From Bacteroidota bacterium (GTDB lineage: Bacteria > Bacteroidota > Ignavibacteria > Tepidaquicellales > Tepidaquicellaceae): DNA of 64,000 bases. The first letter of the stretch is position 1. Each line of letters starts with the position of its first letter. The DNA lies in contig JAFDZR010000014.1 of NCBI GenBank assembly GCA_018266875.1, positions 20,405 through 84,404 of the forward strand, in the 5' to 3' direction. The position numbers and the translations under genes were made by a program. Under the pieces are notes generated by a model. It made no database searches. It had not been told where the DNA came from and saw only the letters and a program-made list of their open reading frames with translations. Below, piece after piece: positions 44,437 through 53,015 of the stretch.

Positions 44437-45420
44437 TCAGTTATAAAATCCGTTCTTCACGCCTTCATGTTCAAAAGCAAACCATGTCGCCTTGAGACCC
44501 ATTTTTTCCATAGCCGCTACAAGCTTTGTTTTCTCTTTCGGGCAGTAAAACATCAGAAATCCGCCTCCGCCTGCGCCTATCACCTTTCCGCCTACTGCGC
44601 CGTTCTTTCTCGCAGTTTCATAAGCTTCATCTATGAACGGGTCCGATATTTTCGACGATAATCCTTTCTTGATAAGCCAGTGCTCATGTAACAGATCACC
44701 AAAATCATTTATTCTGTTTTTCTCAAGTATCTTTCTTGTGTAAAGTCCGATGTCTTTGATTTTGTGAAGTCTGTTGAGTATGTCAGTGTTTTTCTGCTTT
44801 GTCTGCTTGTTCTGATGCTTCAATATATCGCCGGCTGATCTGTTCTTTTTGAGATAGAATAAAAACATGTTGCTCTGCAGTTCCATCATTGCCCCTTCGG
44901 AAATTTTCACCGGTTCCACTTCCACAGAACCGTCCTTATTGAATGTGTAAGCGTTGAATCCTCCGAAAGTAGCCGCGTACTGATCCTGCTTGCCTATGGG
45001 TTCTTTAAGCAGATTAATCTCAATGTTGCATGCACATTCGGCAATTTCCTTAAGTGTTTTATGATCTCTGTTATATGAGAACAGAGCGCTGAGCAGCGCT
45101 ACCGTAAAGGTTGAAGAAGTGCCGAGTCCGCAGTTTGAAGGAACGTCTGCAATTGAAACAATCTCAACCTGCTTTCTTACATTTGCAAATTTCAGGGATT
45201 CCCTGAATATCCTGTGCTCAATATCTTTTACATTATCCACTATTTCAGTTTTAGAATAGGATAATCTTATTGAATCCTCGAATCTTTTGTTCAGCATGAT
45301 ATGCACGAACTTGTTAATGCTGGCGGCCAGAAGGAATCCGCCGTGTTTTTCATAATATGAAGGCAGATCTGTTCCTCCGCCGCCCATTGATATTCTTACA
45401 GGCGCTCTTGACAGGATCAT
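44437..45420 (-). CDS. hddA: GHMP kinase, HddA-type (D-glycero-D-manno-heptose 7-phosphate kinase)
   Basis: A 327-residue GHMP kinase. RAPVRISMGGGGTDLPSYYE is the typical HddA N-terminus, DVPSNCGLGTSSTFTVALLS the ATP-binding motif 2, and GKVIGAGGGGFLMFY motif 3. HddA phosphorylates heptose 7-phosphate at O-1, giving the 1,7-bisphosphate for GmhB. It overlaps the epimerase gene at 45417-46394 by 4 bases, so it belongs to the same operon. Fucokinase-like proteins share the fold but begin differently. Confidence 0.9.
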   Translation of the reverse strand: MILSRAPVRISMGGGGTDLPSYYEKHGGFLLAASINKFVHIMLNKRFEDSIRLSYSKTEIVDNVKDIEHRIFRESLKFANVRKQVEIVSIADVPSNCGLGTSSTFTVALLSALFSYNRDHKTLKEIAECACNIEINLLKEPIGKQDQYAATFGGFNAYTFNKDGSVEVEPVKISEGAMMELQSNMFLFYLKKNRSAGDILKHQNKQTKQKNTDILNRLHKIKDIGLYTRKILEKNRINDFGDLLHEHWLIKKGLSSKISDPFIDEAYETARKNGAVGGKVIGAGGGGFLMFYCPKEKTKLVAAMEKMGLKATWFAFEHEGVKNGFYN

Positions 45421-46394
45421 TTATTTTCTCCTTTCCATCCGAATTTGTTTTTCACAGCATCCTCATATATTGACTGAACTGATTTTCTGATAGCTTCACC
45501 TGAAGTAAATTCATTCGACCATCCTGTACTTCTGATTTTTTCAGAATTAAGTCTGACCACCGGCACATCGCCTTTCCATCCACGGTTTCCGCCTGTGTAT
45601 TCATACTTTACATTTTCAATGCCGAGCACCTTAAGAGTAATTTCTGCAATCTCTTTTACGCTAACGTAATCCAGCGTCGAAACATTGTAATAAGAATATC
45701 CCTTTAAATGATGCAGCTGAATGTTCCTGATAGCATTAATGATGTCAGTTACATAAATGTATGATTTACTCTGACTGCCGTCACCGAGTATCCTCAGCCG
45801 GCTTGAGTCTTCAAGAAGTCTTTTTGTGAAATCATAACCTACTCCGTGAGTCTGATTCGGTCCGACTACATTTGCAAATCTGAATGCAGCAGCATTCATG
45901 TCGAACATATAACAGTATGAACAGATCATAGCCTCACATGCGAGTTTACTCGATCCGTAAGTTGAAATGGGAAGCTGCGGGGAATAATCCTCTGCGGTTT
46001 CAGTAAAACCGACATCACCGTAAACTCCGCTCCCGGAAGCATAAAGCAGATTCCTGACTCCGCTAATTCTCATCGCTTCGATTATATTATTCGTCAGATA
46101 TGTTCCCTCCCAGAAATCAATATCAGGCTGTGTCATCGCCTTTGCAATATCTGGATTTGAAGCGAAATGATAAACCACATCATGACCTTTCATCGCTGCA
46201 GTCAGTATTTCTTTTTCTTTAATATCTTCCTTTACAATTTTTATCTTATCCTTTATATCTTCCAGGTGCCACATCTGACCTGAAGTGAAATTATCATACA
46301 CAGTAACTGAAGCATCTGGTTCATCTCTCAGAATGCTTCTGCAAAGGTGACTTCCTATAAATCCCGCCCCGCCGGCTATAAAATATTTTGTCAA
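45417..46394 (-). CDS. NAD-dependent sugar epimerase/dehydratase
   Basis: A 325-residue extended SDR. Cofactor loop FIAGGAGFIGSHLCR, catalytic Ser/Tyr/Lys set in LLYASGSGVYGD and STYGSSKLACEAM, and the C-terminal VPVVRLNSEKIRSTGW are standard for nucleotide-sugar epimerases such as UDP-glucose 4-epimerase. SKSYIYVTDIINAI is the usual NAD-binding continuation. Its place beside the GDP-heptose genes allows a role on GDP-heptose or on a UDP-sugar. The exact reaction cannot be read from the sequence. Confidence 0.85.
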   Translation of the reverse strand: MTKYFIAGGAGFIGSHLCRSILRDEPDASVTVYDNFTSGQMWHLEDIKDKIKIVKEDIKEKEILTAAMKGHDVVYHFASNPDIAKAMTQPDIDFWEGTYLTNNIIEAMRISGVRNLLYASGSGVYGDVGFTETAEDYSPQLPISTYGSSKLACEAMICSYCYMFDMNAAAFRFANVVGPNQTHGVGYDFTKRLLEDSSRLRILGDGSQSKSYIYVTDIINAIRNIQLHHLKGYSYYNVSTLDYVSVKEIAEITLKVLGIENVKYEYTGGNRGWKGDVPVVRLNSEKIRSTGWSNEFTSGEAIRKSVQSIYEDAVKNKFGWKGENK

Positions 46395-46395
46395 A

Positions 46396-47232
46396 TTAAA
46401 AATTCTTTCGTTTAAAATAATACATGAATGACTGAAGACGTTTCTTAATGAACACTGGCAGAAACGAATACATATACTGCGTATAATTCAAAGCAAATGC
46501 TTTGTAAAAATTCGGATAATCCTTTCTGTACATTTTAACTACATCAACTACAGTCCTGGAATTTTGCCTCTGCTGCAGAAATGACTTGTTCTGACCAGCC
46601 GTCATATATGTTATAAAATACTCTTTGAAATTATAAAGCTTTCCGACCTTTCCCATGCGGAGCCAAAACTCCATATCCTCAACGTGTTCAAGATTCTTAT
46701 ATCCGCCGAGTTTCAGCGCCAGTTCCTTTCTGAACATTACAGTGGCGTGAGTAAAAGGATTTGAAAACAGAGCAAAACTCTTTATCTCTTCGTCAGTTTC
46801 CTTTTTCAGATATTTAAAAAGCTCATCGCCGTTTTCATCAACTAATATTACTCCTCCTCCTACGACAACATATTCGGGATTCTTATCGAGAAAATCGACC
46901 TGCATGGAAAGTTTGTCTTTATGGCACCAGTAATCATCATCATCAATCCGCGCAATATATTCTCCCTTTGCATTTCTCAGTCCAATATTCAGATATTCGG
47001 ATATTCCCTTTCCCTCTATTTTGGGGATCCTCATATAATTCACAGCCGGTTCTTTCTTAGCAAGAGCGGTCATTCTTTCCTGAGTTTCGTCTGTTGAGGC
47101 GTCATCAATAATTATAAGTTCCCAGTCTTTAAAACTTTGCAAAAACACGCTTTCGATTGACCTTTCAAGCATTTTCACCCTGTTATAGGTAGGAATGATA
47201 ACACTTACCCTCGGCACTGAATTTGAACTCAT
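46396..47232 (-). CDS. GT2 glycosyltransferase
   Basis: A 278-residue GT2. VSVIIPTYNRVKMLERSIES and WELIIIDDASTDETQERM form the nucleotide-binding part; YIARIDDDDYW is the metal motif (DDD); THATVMFRKELALKLGGYKN is the acceptor-side block. No membrane segment. It is probably one of the enzymes building the repeat unit; donor and linkage are unknown. A 171-base gap separates it from the GH16 gene upstream. Confidence 0.85.
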   Translation of the reverse strand: MSSNSVPRVSVIIPTYNRVKMLERSIESVFLQSFKDWELIIIDDASTDETQERMTALAKKEPAVNYMRIPKIEGKGISEYLNIGLRNAKGEYIARIDDDDYWCHKDKLSMQVDFLDKNPEYVVVGGGVILVDENGDELFKYLKKETDEEIKSFALFSNPFTHATVMFRKELALKLGGYKNLEHVEDMEFWLRMGKVGKLYNFKEYFITYMTAGQNKSFLQQRQNSRTVVDVVKMYRKDYPNFYKAFALNYTQYMYSFLPVFIKKRLQSFMYYFKRKNF

Positions 47233-47403
47233 AAATTATTAAACAGAAAAGCTATGAATAAGGGATTAAAGATTAAAGTGAGAAATAATTGGAACTTAAG
47301 ATGCTGTTTCCGCAGCGGATTAACGACATTATCATGAAAAATAATTTTATGCCTACCGCGGTAAAGGATAATACTTTACTTAACTTACTATTCAATAGTA
47401 AAA

Positions 47404-48237
47404 TCAGTCAGCCGGAATGAGTCTGTAAGCTCTGATATAATCTATTTCCATAACATATGGGAGTATGCTCTGATCGTTTCTGAATATTTTTCCCGTCCAG
47501 TCTTTCATTGCCACATTTGCAATAAGATACAGCGGAGAAGTCGGGACGCCTTCCGTGGATTCATAAACCGTCTTCCCGTTAAGCTTCCATAACATTCTGT
47601 CAGGGAAACATTCAAAAGACCAGATCATCCACTGATCATCAAACTTTCCTGTCATTTCTTCAGTTCTGACAAAATAAAACGGTTCGGATTTTCCCTGATA
47701 GATTCCTCCATTGCTGTTTGGATAATCAATTCCCCAGTGCTGTGTCATTGAGATCTTATTTCTTTCTCTGCCGAAATATTCAAAGATATCTATTTCGGGA
47801 AGTCCCGGCTTGTTGATATTCGCCAGCCAGAAAGCAGGCCAGTATCCGTTTCTGTATGGAAACCTCACTTTAATTTCCCACTTTCCGTAAGTCTGAAGGA
47901 AACTTGCCGGACTGCAGATCATACCTGAAGTGTATTCAAACTGTCTCTCATTTTCAGTATCTATGCCGTAAACTGATTCCTTTTTTGCTGTGAGTTTCAG
48001 AATTCCTTTTTCAACCGTTACATTGTTTTCAAGATACCACTGAACTTCATTGTTTGACCATATTGTCCTTGTCCCGCCAGGGTAATGCCTCTTCCAGACA
48101 GTAGAATCGAAAGAATTAAAATTATCTTCAAATACTTTTTCAAATTTATAACTGTCCGCGTACTGACCTGAAGAAGAACAGGATGAAAAGTAAAATGACA
48201 TTATTACAGCCGGAACTATCAATAAAATTTTTGTCAA
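47404..48237 (-). CDS. GH16-family glycoside hydrolase lipoprotein
   Basis: A 277-residue lipoprotein: signal MTKILLIVPAVIMSFYFSSC with lipobox FSSC. The rest is one GH16 domain: WSNNEVQWYLENNV, TYGKWEIKVRFPYRNGYWPA, and the catalytic motif PEIDIFEYFG (EIDIFE, two catalytic Glu with the Asp), then HWGIDYPNSNGGIY and the final VMEIDYIRAYRL. GH16 enzymes cut beta-1,3/1,4-glucans, galactans and related chains. Inside a polysaccharide locus such an envelope-bound enzyme may trim or release the chain, or process a food glycan. Substrate unknown. Confidence 0.9.
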   Translation of the reverse strand: MTKILLIVPAVIMSFYFSSCSSSGQYADSYKFEKVFEDNFNSFDSTVWKRHYPGGTRTIWSNNEVQWYLENNVTVEKGILKLTAKKESVYGIDTENERQFEYTSGMICSPASFLQTYGKWEIKVRFPYRNGYWPAFWLANINKPGLPEIDIFEYFGRERNKISMTQHWGIDYPNSNGGIYQGKSEPFYFVRTEEMTGKFDDQWMIWSFECFPDRMLWKLNGKTVYESTEGVPTSPLYLIANVAMKDWTGKIFRNDQSILPYVMEIDYIRAYRLIPAD

Positions 48238-48291
48238 TTTGTAAATTCTTTTATTTTAAAAAATTTAAACAATTCAATTTATATTCTGCAG

Positions 48292-49209
48292 TTACATTTT
48301 TTTCAATACAATCATGGAAGATTTAACTGACAATTCCTCTCTTGAATAATTTTTTGAGAAATGTTCATCAGTTTTGATTTTATCGAGAGCAATTAGTTCC
48401 GATTCATCCGGCATGTCTTTTTTTTCAGAGATGATTTTAAATCCCGCTTTATTGATTTTTTCAATATGATCCCTGTGCCTCATTCTGTTCTGATACATGA
48501 TGGAAGGATTAAGTTTTTTCCATTCGCTGTCAGAATACTGAAGGTAATTATAAACGCTTATTGATCTGTCAAAAAATGACCAGTGATCCCTGTAATCAAT
48601 TGCATTTGACATTATTCCGCCTTTTTTCAGTATCCTGTGACACTCTTTTAAAATATCGTAAAGATGAATTTCGGGAATGTGTTCCATAGTGGCATTTGAT
48701 AAAATAAAATCAATGCTGCCGGATTCAATGCCGGTATTCCTTGCATCTAGCGGAGCGCGGTATTTTATATTCATATATTCTAAAGCGACCTCACGAAAAT
48801 TATCTTTAGTTACCTCAGGAATTTCAGGGAATAATCTGAAATCATCCGATACGCTTTTCGCAATATTATTAAATCTCCTGATGGCATCATTGATGAGTTC
48901 CGGAAAAAGAAGTTCCCTTATGTCAATGCAGGTAAGTTCCTCAAATCCAAGAGATCTGATACCGATCGGAATCACCAGATCATAGCCGGTTCCGAATTCA
49001 TAATATTTAGAATTATTAAGATCTCTGTTTTCTGAAAATTCCATATAATTGTCAAAATGCTTTTTTACGGTCCGGAGTTTTTCAACAAAATCTTCATCCG
49101 ATATCGGAAGTGATTTTGTTATGTTTTTCTGAAAAAAGAAATTGATATTTTCTCCTTTTGGAAGAACCGAAAAAAGTCTCTGTATTTTAGCTTTGGTCTT
49201 AAAATTCAT
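48292..49209 (-). CDS. class I SAM-dependent methyltransferase
   Basis: A 305-residue methyltransferase within the glycan locus. YYEFGTGYDLVIPIGI is motif I, ELTCIDIREL motif II, DFILSNATMEHIPEIHLYDI and CHRILKKGGIMSNAIDYRDH the catalytic-core blocks. The Lys-rich start and long loops between motif II and the core (about 100-160) are unusual. A role in methylating a sugar or chain end is plausible. Gene gap of 33 bases to the GT32-like gene. Confidence 0.8.
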   Translation of the reverse strand: MNFKTKAKIQRLFSVLPKGENINFFFQKNITKSLPISDEDFVEKLRTVKKHFDNYMEFSENRDLNNSKYYEFGTGYDLVIPIGIRSLGFEELTCIDIRELLFPELINDAIRRFNNIAKSVSDDFRLFPEIPEVTKDNFREVALEYMNIKYRAPLDARNTGIESGSIDFILSNATMEHIPEIHLYDILKECHRILKKGGIMSNAIDYRDHWSFFDRSISVYNYLQYSDSEWKKLNPSIMYQNRMRHRDHIEKINKAGFKIISEKKDMPDESELIALDKIKTDEHFSKNYSREELSVKSSMIVLKKM

Positions 49210-49242
49210 TTCATCAGATAAAGTAATTCAAACGGATATTTT

Positions 49243-50004
49243 TCATTTAAGAAATCTTCTTGCCAGTAAATTATAAGTTGTATCATTTTTCAATATACTT
49301 TCCACAGTCATGTCTTTTAGATATTTATCCCAGGATCCGCCTTCCCAGAGATGATGGCAGAATGCATTCGGATATCTCAGATTTTTTTCAAACATCTTTT
49401 TCAGTTCAAATGAATAGTACAAAGGATAATGAAAACTGTCATAAGGTTCAATGTGCAGAAGTTCAGGATGAAGCTTTGAAAGTTTTAAAGGGATTTGTAC
49501 GGAATGTTCTGCCCAGTATTTATCTTTGCCTTTTGACCTGAAAGTTTTGTATTCATTCATCCAGATCTTAATGAATCCGGAATTTTTTTCACTCATCATG
49601 ACGGCATTGCACAGTCCCATTTTTCTGAACTTCCCCTGTCTTCCCATCACAAATTTATTATCAAGCAGAGGTGTAAATGGTTTGCAGCATATCGTATCAA
49701 GGTCCATGTATATCCCGCCGGTCTCGGAAAGCTTTTCAAGTCTCAGAATATCGGCTTTATGCGCAACGTGATAAAGTTTGTTACCGAATATTTCATCCGG
49801 AGGAATTACTTTTACGGCAGTGACAATCTCTTTTGTTTTTTCCCACCATTCCCCTTCAGGTTCATATGAATAATAAAAAAATATCTCTTCAGGATCATTA
49901 ATTTCCCTGGCGGATCTGACTGCAAGATAATGCACAAGCGAATACGGCTTTCCGCCGAAATCTTCTGACAGACCGTAACAGAAATGAAAAATATTCGGGA
50001 TCAA
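49243..50004 (-). CDS. glycosyltransferase with DXD motif (GT32/capsular type)
   Basis: A 253-residue protein of the Gly_transf_sug type. MIPNIFHFCYGLSEDFGGKP begins it; HVAHKADILRLEKLSETGGI leads to IYMDLDTICCKPF with the DXD metal motif; later WAEHSVQIPLKL and AFCHHLWEGGSWDKYL, the His-rich end typical of GT32 (Och1-like) enzymes. Likely adds a hexose in the repeat unit. No membrane part. Donor unknown. Confidence 0.82.
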   Translation of the reverse strand: MIPNIFHFCYGLSEDFGGKPYSLVHYLAVRSAREINDPEEIFFYYSYEPEGEWWEKTKEIVTAVKVIPPDEIFGNKLYHVAHKADILRLEKLSETGGIYMDLDTICCKPFTPLLDNKFVMGRQGKFRKMGLCNAVMMSEKNSGFIKIWMNEYKTFRSKGKDKYWAEHSVQIPLKLSKLHPELLHIEPYDSFHYPLYYSFELKKMFEKNLRYPNAFCHHLWEGGSWDKYLKDMTVESILKNDTTYNLLARRFLK

Positions 50005-50016
50005 ATTTTTTTGTAA

Positions 50017-51096
50017 TTAGATTCTGGAATAAATTGCCTCAATATCTCCGACAGTTTTTTTAATATTATAAAATTTTTCATAATCACTTCGGGCATTTTC
50101 TTTTAATCTTTTTCTAAGATCTTCATTTTCCATCAGGCGGATTATGTTTTCGGATAATGCTCCGGAATTTTCCTTTTGTATCAGTAATCCGTTTTCCCCG
50201 TTTCTGATCACCTCGCTTATACCTCCGACATCTGTTGATATAAGTGGTATTCCCAGACTCATCGCTTCGAGTATCACATAAGGAATTCCTTCATATCTGG
50301 AAGGAAGAACAAACAAATCAAATGATTTCAAAACAGCATAAACATCATCTGTATAACCCATCAGTTTAACAGATTCCTCCAAGCCGTAACTTTGTATAAG
50401 ATCCTGATATTTATCTCGCTCTTCTCCGTCACCATAAATATGAAATTCGAAATCATATCCCTTTTTGATCAGATCTCTGGCGGATTCAATCAGATATTCC
50501 TGAGCTTTCTGATACGTCAGACGGCCTACGGTTCCAATAATTTTTTTTACATGTTCATTTTTATCCGGATTTCCCTGATGATCTTCAATTCCGTTATATA
50601 CTGTGAATACTTTATCTTTATCATATCCGAATTTTTCAATCAACACTGTTCTGTCTGATTTACAGACAGTGACGGAATAATCAGAAAGATATTTCTTAAG
50701 TTTTTCATAACGCGTTTCTGCAAAGCTCATATTTCTTATTGCTTCACTTGTAAAATCAAGTCCGTGTCTGTGTTCAATTATAAGCGGTGTTCTCAGCAGA
50801 CGACCGATCAGACAGGGAGCTGTTCCCGCCTGTGCATGGATAATGTCGTATCTGTTCTCCCGTATATTTTTGAATAAATATTTTATACCGCTCAATGTAT
50901 GTTTGCCGACGCGGTTATTATTGAAGATAAAATACTTTATATTATTGGATTTAAAATATCGGCAGATCGGTCCGTCAGTCGGAACGCCTATAACAGGATC
51001 ATATTTTTCCCTGTCCAGATATTTCACAAGAAGAACCGTAAACATTTCGATGCCGCTGATCCTGTTATTATTTAATGTAAGTAAAACCTTTTTCAA
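50017..51096 (-). CDS. GT4 glycosyltransferase
   Basis: A 359-residue GT-B enzyme. The N-terminal half holds RISGIEMFTVLLVKYL and HAQAGTAPCLIGR; the C-terminal half has GTVGRLTYQKAQEYLIESA, GLEESVKLMGYTDDVYAVLK and the E-x7-E motif in PSRYEGIPYVILEAMSLGIP. It belongs to the large GT4 family acting on lipid-linked repeat units. Starts two bases after the next gene upstream (GT2, 51098), so they are coupled. Confidence 0.9.
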   Translation of the reverse strand: MKKVLLTLNNNRISGIEMFTVLLVKYLDREKYDPVIGVPTDGPICRYFKSNNIKYFIFNNNRVGKHTLSGIKYLFKNIRENRYDIIHAQAGTAPCLIGRLLRTPLIIEHRHGLDFTSEAIRNMSFAETRYEKLKKYLSDYSVTVCKSDRTVLIEKFGYDKDKVFTVYNGIEDHQGNPDKNEHVKKIIGTVGRLTYQKAQEYLIESARDLIKKGYDFEFHIYGDGEERDKYQDLIQSYGLEESVKLMGYTDDVYAVLKSFDLFVLPSRYEGIPYVILEAMSLGIPLISTDVGGISEVIRNGENGLLIQKENSGALSENIIRLMENEDLRKRLKENARSDYEKFYNIKKTVGDIEAIYSRI

Positions 51097-51097
51097 C

Positions 51098-52063
51098 TTA
51101 ACCTCTTATAAATTCATATTTGCTTGATCTGACATAAGAGCTGCTGAGATATAATTTCAATACTTTCAGCAATTGATTCAACTTCCCGGCTCTTTTGCCT
51201 TTATATTTATTCCAGAAAGGAAGAATTATAATTCTTGTGACAATATTTGTAAGTCCGGTAAGATAGATCATACTTCTTTTTAAAAAACCGTAATTTTTCA
51301 GGAATATTAATTTGCTTCTGTTAAGATGAAAAATATAAATGTCATCTGAAGCTTCAATGTCAAGTGAGGACTTTGTAGAATGATAATACCGGAACTCAGG
51401 TATGCAGACAATTTTTTTGTTTAAAATGTTTTTGACTTTGTAACAAAGTTCTACATCCTCATAATACATAAAATATTCTTCATTGAATTTCCCGGCTTTA
51501 ATAAAATCTTCTCTGCTGATAAGGATAAAAGCGCCGTGAAACCAGTCTGCCTCAAAATTTTTATTCTCTTTGATCTGTCTTATGGAGTTAAGCCTGTCAA
51601 TCCTATTCTGAACATTGCCTGAAATGAGCAGATCAATTTCCCAGGAAAGAGAAGGAAATTCATTATAAAAATACTGAACGTTTTCCGAATCATCATACAT
51701 AACTCCGGAGACAATTCCCGTATCCTTATTTTTCTCAAGAAAGCTTGTAAGAATTTCAGGAGATCTTCCTTTGATCTGAACATCCGGATTCAAAAACAAA
51801 AGATATTTACCTTCAGCTCTTTCAGCTCCGTAATTACAGCCTCCGGCGAAACCGTCGTTCACGTCCCTTAAAAATAATTTAACGTCAGGAAATTCTGAAT
51901 TTAACTTTTCTATATTTCTGTCAGTTGAATTGTTGTCAACTGCAATAATTTCTGATATATTTTTGATTCCGCTTTCCGACAGGGATTTTAGACATTTGTT
52001 CAGATGTAAATCAGTATTATAATTTACAATGACAACACTTAATATCTTCTCGGCAGAGTTCAA
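51098..52063 (-). CDS. GT2 glycosyltransferase (WbbL-like)
   Basis: A 321-residue GT2 of the rhamnosyltransferase-like (COG1216) group. [52 protein letters not shown] and EEYFMYYEDVELCYKVKNIL are its markers; HSTKSSLDI follows. A hydrophobic stretch near the end (FLKRSMIYLTGLTNIVTRII) may lie along the membrane. It matches the N-terminal half of the fusion protein at 37692-39647, so the two are probably paralogues. Confidence 0.88.
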   Translation of the reverse strand: MNSAEKILSVVIVNYNTDLHLNKCLKSLSESGIKNISEIIAVDNNSTDRNIEKLNSEFPDVKLFLRDVNDGFAGGCNYGAERAEGKYLLFLNPDVQIKGRSPEILTSFLEKNKDTGIVSGVMYDDSENVQYFYNEFPSLSWEIDLLISGNVQNRIDRLNSIRQIKENKNFEADWFHGAFILISREDFIKAGKFNEEYFMYYEDVELCYKVKNILNKKIVCIPEFRYYHSTKSSLDIEASDDIYIFHLNRSKLIFLKNYGFLKRSMIYLTGLTNIVTRIIILPFWNKYKGKRAGKLNQLLKVLKLYLSSSYVRSSKYEFIRG

Positions 52064-52094
52064 AATATTCAGAATTGTATTTTTATTTTTTCTT

Positions 52095-53000
52095 TCAATT
52101 TCTTAAACCAATTGTCTTTGCAATTTTTCTGATAAGCTTTCTTTTTAAAAAAACATTTAACACTGACGGATCTGAAAGATAAATCAGATAGTTCTTTAAT
52201 TCTCTGAATCCTCTGGACCTGCTGAGTTTAAATGAAACAGTTACCATTAGCTGTTTGAAGCCAAGTATTCCTTCAATTGCATATTTATCTGTCTGTTTGC
52301 TTTCTTTACCTACATAACTTTTAAGAATACTAACTGATGAATTGAGCATAATCAGGTTGTTTTCATAACCTCCAGAGACACTGGAGTGCAATCTTTTCAG
52401 GACAAGATTTTCATTAATAAATAAAAAGCCGGAATGTTCGCTTAACCTGAGGAATAATTCATAGTCCTCGCAGTAATTTGTTATGAATATCTCATCGAAC
52501 AGAATATTATTTTCAGTAAGGATTTTTTTTTCAACCAGAAGAGAGGATGTCAGAATACTGTTTCCGTCCTGGAGTAAATATTTTTTATCAATAATAAAAT
52601 TTTCTTTTATTAAGTCAAAATAATTTTCTTTAATAACTTTATCATTTTCATCTATGACAGCCGCATTGGAGCAGATAAATTTATGATCTTTAGTGTATTT
52701 CAGCTGCACTTCCAGTTTATTTTCCACCCATAGATCATCATCATCGCAAAAAGCAATATATTCGAATGAAGCTTTTTTTATTCCTATATTTCTCAGTTTT
52801 GAGAGATTACCGATTTTCCCTTCATTTACATGATTAATTCTTACATCACCAATCGATTCAAGGATCTCGACAGTGTCATCTGTTGAGCCGTCATTGACTA
52901 CAATAAGTTCAAATTTCCTGTAAGTCTGAGCCAGTATTGACCTTACTGTTTTTGCCAGCAGTCCGCTCCTGTTATATGTGATGACGATAATACTGATCAT
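52095..53000 (-). CDS. GT2 glycosyltransferase
   Basis: A 301-residue GT2: ISIIVITYNRSGLLAKTVRS, FELIVVNDGSTDDTVEILES, YIAFCDDDDLWVENKLEVQL (DDDD metal site) and YCEDYELFLRLSEHSGFLFI. The tail is basic (KLIRKIAKTIGLRN). Distinct from the other GT2 genes of the locus. Begins 15 bases before the Wzx gene's stop region on the same strand. Donor unknown. Confidence 0.86.
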   Translation of the reverse strand: MISIIVITYNRSGLLAKTVRSILAQTYRKFELIVVNDGSTDDTVEILESIGDVRINHVNEGKIGNLSKLRNIGIKKASFEYIAFCDDDDLWVENKLEVQLKYTKDHKFICSNAAVIDENDKVIKENYFDLIKENFIIDKKYLLQDGNSILTSSLLVEKKILTENNILFDEIFITNYCEDYELFLRLSEHSGFLFINENLVLKRLHSSVSGGYENNLIMLNSSVSILKSYVGKESKQTDKYAIEGILGFKQLMVTVSFKLSRSRGFRELKNYLIYLSDPSVLNVFLKRKLIRKIAKTIGLRN

Positions 53001-53015
53001 TGAATGTCAGTCAGA

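Noticed and set aside
47233..47403. A 27-codon plus-strand frame in the gap before the GH16 gene
   Set aside because: Too short, with no ribosome site or recognisable sequence.
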